Shown: one piece after another, positions 60,901-64,000 of the stretch | Layout: every line of letters starts with the position of its first letter | Numbering within the stretch: the stretch's first letter is position 1 | Assembly (NCBI RefSeq): GCF_036248255.1 | Contig: NZ_CP109178.1 | Span: 124,001-188,000, forward strand | Direction: 5' to 3' | DNA length: 64,000 bases | From: Streptomyces sp. NBC_01717 | Lineage (GTDB): Bacteria; Actinomycetota; Actinomycetes; Streptomycetales; Streptomycetaceae | The notes under the pieces: generated by a model | What the model was told of the DNA's origin: nothing | Databases searched by the model: none | The model's input: the letters and a program-made list of their open reading frames with translations, nothing else | Program-made: the position numbers and the translations under genes

Positions 60901-62125
60901 TGACGCCCTCGGTGATGTCGAAGAGACCCTTGCTCTGGTGAGCGTAGGGGTAGGTCACCGGGTACGTGTCCGCGGCCGGGGTTCCCGCCAGTGCGTACAT
61001 CGCGGCGATCAGCGGCGAGGACAGGCTCGTACCGCCCACCTGGAGCCAGCCGTCGTTGAGCGAGTTGTACACCGCCAGACCGCTTTGCGGGTCGGCGACC
61101 GCAGAGATGTCTGCGGTGGCTCTGCGCGGACAGTTCGTCGCAGATCCGCTCTGGTAGTCCGGCTGCGGCTCGAACGTGGAGCAGCCACTGCCGGCGCCGG
61201 ACCAGGCGCTTTCCGTCCAGCCGCGCGTGGTGCCGGGGGCACGGGTCAGCAGCGTACCGCCGGTGGCGACGACGTTCGGGTTGGAGGACGGCCAGATGAC
61301 CTCGTTGCCGGTGTCGCCGGAAGATGCGGTGACCACCACACCGGGATGGTCGTAGTCGGCCCCGCTCAGGTCGGACGCCTTGGCGTCCGCCAGACCGTAG
61401 GAGTTGGACACGAACTTGGCGCCGAGCTTCACCGCGGTTTTGACAGCGGCACCCAGGTCGGCCACGCTCGCGCTGTCCGCCTGGACCAGCAGGATGTGGC
61501 AGGCGGGGCAGGCCGATGAGACCGCGTCGACGTCGAGAGCGGTCTCCAGCGACCAACCAATGTTGTCCGGCGGGTAGTTGACGCCGCCTCGCTGGTCGGC
61601 CTTGCGGAAACACCCGTTCTCCGTGGTGCAGGCGGGCAGTCCGAACTGTTCGCGGTACTTGCTGAGATCGGCCTCCGCGTCGGCGTAGCCATAGGCGTCC
61701 ACGATCGCGACGGTCTGGCCCTGGCCGGTGGCCGGCAGGTGGTAGGCGGACTGGATGTCCGTGGGAGTCAGGGCGGTGGACGGCGGCCCGGCCGCTCTGA
61801 CCACGACGCGCTGGTCGGATGTCGTGCGCACCAGCGCCTGGCAGCTCGCGGTGTGCTTCTTCGGCGTCGGGGTGTTGCAGTCTGCGGGCGCGTAGTGGTG
61901 AACCAGGCCGGCGATTTTCGCCGGCGAGGGCTTATTGTCCTGCCGCGCCGCAGCAGCGTCCTTTTCTGCCTGCCGTGCCACCTGTGCCGGGACGGCGGCG
62001 GTGGGTTTCTTGGCCCCAGCTGCCGGATCGGCTGCGATGGCGGGAGCCTGCGCCGCGGCGAACAGGCTTAGGCAGGCGGCTATGAGGAATGAAACAGGAG
62101 CGCGCAAGCGCCCACGTCTTATCAT
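57959..62125 (-). CDS. Secreted sedolisin (S53) peptidase with kelch and carboxypeptidase-regulatory-like domains
   Basis: A 1388-residue secreted protein from ATG 62125; an open frame to 62254 adds 43 unlikely residues. Signal peptide: LRAPVSFLIAACLSLFAAAQ, APAIAA. S53 domain (about 115-460): catalytic Glu/Asp in SLETALDVDAVSS, Asp in ASSGDTGNE and Ser in GGTSLSSPLIAAMYAL. Then two CarboxypepD_reg-like folds (VVHGRVTDRTTGTPLAGATV; VTGKVTDGSG), a MAM-like jelly roll (DTALISPPFDLTG), another regulatory fold, a BACON-like strand region, five or so kelch repeats (YSVGGMDKM, YVAGGFGYD, YVIGGVAAD, VCAGGLNES, QVVGGVDYP; about 970-1210) and a final CarboxypepD_reg-like domain. The kelch propeller probably binds substrate or surfaces. 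Confidence 0.9.
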   Translation of the reverse strand: MIRRGRLRAPVSFLIAACLSLFAAAQAPAIAADPAAGAKKPTAAVPAQVARQAEKDAAAARQDNKPSPAKIAGLVHHYAPADCNTPTPKKHTASCQALVRTTSDQRVVVRAAGPPSTALTPTDIQSAYHLPATGQGQTVAIVDAYGYADAEADLSKYREQFGLPACTTENGCFRKADQRGGVNYPPDNIGWSLETALDVDAVSSACPACHILLVQADSASVADLGAAVKTAVKLGAKFVSNSYGLADAKASDLSGADYDHPGVVVTASSGDTGNEVIWPSSNPNVVATGGTLLTRAPGTTRGWTESAWSGAGSGCSTFEPQPDYQSGSATNCPRRATADISAVADPQSGLAVYNSLNDGWLQVGGTSLSSPLIAAMYALAGTPAADTYPVTYPYAHQSKGLFDITEGVNGACGDVLCEAGPGWDGPTGLGAPDGVSALVPAPSGVVHGRVTDRTTGTPLAGATVTLTDKADQFLSHAKTDSTGAYRVTVPAGTYDVSASLFGYGTGTRSGIAVTADHTATADMALTKTPNHKVTGKVTDGSGHGWPLYAKITIDGYPHGAVYTDPKTGAYSVDLPEQADYTMHLTPVYPGYRSSDSTIKIGTGEVQHNISVAADLEQCTAPGFAYPAQADFEGWTTEPKYGWTVTNKDPSALGWQFDGSWNLIGDAGFAVANPYGTGGKAQDTALISPPFDLTGQKNADLRFNALSLLPAGSEADVSVTTDGGATWMRVYQGEDNFFGHVEVPLTKALGHRNVQVRFHFSGDGQSMFEMSGVSVGQCRTLGGGLIQGSISDANTHQPFNGATVKDTSARAVDMYATAVSTATPNDPTLPDGFYWLYSSKAGQNTLTTTAPRYVTAKATVTASDTVHTYHPALQAGRLKVAPGKMSLNTALGGKVSQDITLTNTGNAPLKLTVAEQNATTSEAATKPAAADGSWQTLPDHPEPVRGSIVGTYQGRTYSVGGMDKMLGGHALGHGYAYDPAAQSWSRIADLPQPRNSATGAFVNGTLYVAGGFGYDASGTIGWTSTTYAYHPNSDSWSRVADLPQVLAGAAVAVLDGKLYVIGGVAADGSSSSTVYRYDPARNAWSRIADYPVAVNAGGCGGIDGGIVCAGGLNESNGLATPMANTYIYRPKSDTWARTTDMPHTQLYGTYSSANGQLQVVGGVDYPPFGVAATTHRAMQYDPVANVWTDLPSAPEAVADAGRGTGCGLSQIGGTADAFGISTTTGAAMLTGFDQCGGDDVSWLSQNKTTVTLKPGHSTRVRVFADAKALTAPGDYAATLSMITDTPYVYQPVPVTLKATAPASWGEISGKVTDAATGKILPGATVALSHAGKHLITVTADSRGVYDVWLKLTSRKITVTVTDDGYGKRSKKVSVKRGSLTKADFALPRS

Positions 62126-62413
62126 GAACAGACAATCCTTCAGTCGGGGTGGGGCGGAGTCAGAGCGGTTCGTAGCCGGAGGGCTCATCGAGGTCGGCAC
62201 CCTCTGCGTCTGCGCCCTCCGGTTCGTCGCGATCGTCGTGAAGCTCGCGCTCACACGAACTCATGTCTTTGCCGTCACTCATGAACAACCCTCAGTTGCT
62301 GTGTCCCGGACAAATGCAAGTCCGGCTGCGAGTATGAGTTCGGCAAGCGGGTGTGAGCGATTGGCCAAATGGGCTAAAGAATGCGTGGGCGTGCAGGAAC
62401 AAGTCCGCGCCGA

Positions 62414-64000
62414 TCAGACGCTCCCCGCCTGCGTCACGTGCACGGCCAGCGCTGTTCTGGACGTCACCCCGTATTTGCGCATGGCCGACTTCAACTGCGC
62501 CGTGACGGTGCTGGGTGACCTCGACAGCTCGGCGGCTATCTGTCGGTTCGTCAGGCCCTGCAGCATGAGCCGTACCACTTCCAGCTCCCGTGGCGACAGC
62601 TGGTTCCCGTATCCGCGCCGTCCGCCGCGTCTGCCGCCCCGCGCGGCAAGCGTGCAGCGCTCGACGCCCTCCTGCGCCCGTGCCGCTGCGTACGGCCTCG
62701 GCAGCTGCGACCACGCCTGGGCCGCGTTGCCCCAGGCCCGCGCTGCTGCGTCGAACTCTCCCCGGCCCTCGGCGAGCGCCGCCCGGCACTCCTGGAGTCC
62801 CGCATGTGCAGCGGGTGTGCACCGCCCACTCAGCCCGTCGTCGAACGCGATCACGAGGCGCTCGGCCTCCGCATGCCGCCCGGCCGCCGTCAGCGCAGCC
62901 ACTCGCACGGGTGCGACGTCTGTCGCCCAGAACCAGATGCTCTTGCGCATGACCAGACGGATGGGGTCCTCGGTCAGGGCGAGTGCCTCCTCGGTGTCAC
63001 CCGCGGCAAGCCTGAGCCGTGCCTGCGCCGCGGCGGGCTCCAGCCACAGGCCGATGGCACCGCGACGTTGGCCCTCCTCCCGCACCGTCCGCAGAAGACC
63101 TTCGACCTCCTCATCCGCGCCCGCCGTCGCCAGTTTCACCTGAGCCACCACCAGCAGGGCCTGCAGCCGGCACAAAGGCTCTTCGGCCACGTCCGACCAC
63201 TGTCCGGCCCGCTCGGCAAGTCCCTGCCACGTGCCGGTCAGGTAGTCGAGGTGGAGGAGCGTCACCCCTGCCAGGTCCGCGAGCAACTGGTACGCGTGCC
63301 GCCCCGCGACGTCGACGGCGCTCGTCAGCCGCCGCCGGGCCTCCGAGTACCGTCCCCACCGGATCGCCGCATCGCCGATGTTCAGTTCGGCGCGGCCGCG
63401 CTGAAGCGCCAGCTGCGGTGTCGACTCGTCGTCGCCCAGTTCGTCGGCGAGCACCCAGCCCGACTCCTCACCGAGTTCGAGCAGTGCGGTCGTCCGGTTG
63501 ACCAGCAAGGACAGCCGCTCATGCGGGGAGAGCGCCGCACCGGCAGTGAACTGCCGAGCCCGCTCCAACCAGCCCAGATGGGTCTTGACCGGCCATGTTC
63601 CGCTCAGCACCGGATATCCGAGCGCGGTCATCGCCCAGGCGCCGGCGTACGTCCCGTCGACGAGGTCGGGTATCGCCGGCTCCAACTCGGCTGCCGCAGC
63701 CGCGTACTCACCGAGTTGGATGAGGATCTGAGCGAGCTGACCGCGCACTTCGGCGCGGTCGCGCGCGCTGAGCCGGTCCGTTTCGAGGACGGCGCGCAAC
63801 GTGGCCAGGACGTCCGCACGCCGGGTGTAGCCGGTGAACGCCTGGAACGGCATCTTCCGCACCAATGGGGCGACCGCTTCCGCGGGCAGCCCCGGTTCGT
63901 CGATCAATTCGTGCAGAAAAGCGAGGGCGGTGACGTGGTCACCGGACGCGAGGGCGATGTCCGCTGCCTGCTCGGCATACTCGCACCACCGCGCGATCTC
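62414..64000 (-). CDS. LuxR-type regulator, 3' part
   Basis: The gene runs off the right edge; its 529 or so visible codons end at 62414. The C-terminal LuxR helix-turn-helix is clear: QLSPRELEVVRLMLQGLTNR, QIAAELSRSPSTVTAQLKSA then MRKYGVTSRTALAVHV. The rest is a TPR-like array (LGEYAAAAAELEPAIPDLVD, LALQRGRAELNIGDAAIRWG, AALAEGRGEFDAAARAWGNA), as in LAL/MalT-type regulators, which carry an N-terminal ATPase likely outside the window. It is upstream of, and co-directional with, the sedolisin gene (290-bp gap) and may activate it. Confidence 0.85.
   Translation of the reverse strand, partial: EIARWCEYAEQAADIALASGDHVTALAFLHELIDEPGLPAEAVAPLVRKMPFQAFTGYTRRADVLATLRAVLETDRLSARDRAEVRGQLAQILIQLGEYAAAAAELEPAIPDLVDGTYAGAWAMTALGYPVLSGTWPVKTHLGWLERARQFTAGAALSPHERLSLLVNRTTALLELGEESGWVLADELGDDESTPQLALQRGRAELNIGDAAIRWGRYSEARRRLTSAVDVAGRHAYQLLADLAGVTLLHLDYLTGTWQGLAERAGQWSDVAEEPLCRLQALLVVAQVKLATAGADEEVEGLLRTVREEGQRRGAIGLWLEPAAAQARLRLAAGDTEEALALTEDPIRLVMRKSIWFWATDVAPVRVAALTAAGRHAEAERLVIAFDDGLSGRCTPAAHAGLQECRAALAEGRGEFDAAARAWGNAAQAWSQLPRPYAAARAQEGVERCTLAARGGRRGGRRGYGNQLSPRELEVVRLMLQGLTNRQIAAELSRSPSTVTAQLKSAMRKYGVTSRTALAVHVTQAGSV

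Noticed and set aside
59309..61519. A 736-codon plus-strand frame within the sedolisin gene
   Set aside because: Antisense shadow of a gene with signal peptide, S53 residues and kelch repeats.

Overview
The window is high-GC actinobacterial DNA, almost certainly from the accessory arm of a linear Streptomyces replicon. The best evidence is a tap-tpg telomere-replication operon (33.0-35.8 kb). Other genus markers are a set of zinc-independent ribosomal proteins, a probable ydaO-type c-di-AMP riboswitch before an NlpC/P60 hydrolase, a SpoIIE/PAS/GAF phosphatase, an ECF42 sigma factor with its YCII/DGPF partner, and frequent GTG starts. I saw no rRNA, tRNA or CRISPR array.

Layout. 0-6.3 kb: mosaic of gene remnants (lamin-tail, helicase-associated and Toprim fragments) around an S-adenosyl methyltransferase and an IS630 transposase in two frames. 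6.3-10.4 kb: two-component system, a Pro/Ala-rich surface protein and a class F-like sortase. 10.5-16.6 kb: NlpC/P60 protein with riboswitch, ECF sigma factor plus CU044_5270-type partner, SPFH protein. 16.7-29.6 kb: IS-rich stretch with IS110, IS4 and IS630 remnants, an IS5-type element with about 72-bp inverted repeats, a partial inverted copy of it, and a complete ISL3 element. Between them lie an S41 peptidase, lipoproteins, a serine hydrolase and a PHP phosphoesterase. 29.9-32.4 kb: zinc-ribbon protein and ECF42/YCII pair. 33-35.8 kb: tpg and tap. 36.8-39.3 kb: divergent zinc-starvation ribosomal cluster (rpmB-rpsN; rpmG-rpmE2-cobW-like-rpsR) around one Zur-like palindrome. 39.7-43.7 kb: 5'-nucleotidase, helicase-associated remnants, a quinone oxidoreductase divergent from a TetR regulator with three operator-like repeats. 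43.9-57.6 kb: stress-signalling and redox region with two SpoIIE-type proteins (one active-looking, one lacking catalytic residues and fused to an ATPase domain), an inverted deleted copy of the latter, an OhrR-like MarR regulator, a VOC protein and a flavin disulfide reductase, mixed with ArsB/ACR3, hydrolase, MarR, Tn3, IS3 and IS1380 remnants. 57.9-64 kb: a 1388-aa secreted sedolisin-kelch protein and the 3' part of a LuxR-type regulator that runs off the window.

Functional links. Tap and Tpg would maintain linear ends. The ribosomal cluster would replace zinc-binding ribosomal proteins when zinc is scarce. The methyltransferase, sigma factors, two-component system and SpoIIE proteins form a regulation-heavy accessory complement. 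Much of the rest is decaying mobile DNA. The most unusual items are the SpoIIE-like pseudophosphatase fused to an RsbW-like ATPase domain and its inverted deleted duplicate, the CobW-like protein without a recognisable P-loop, the IS5-type element carrying a coiled-coil/winged-helix passenger with a hairpin around its transposase start, and an ORF that joins a Tn3 transposase N-terminus to an unrelated gene.
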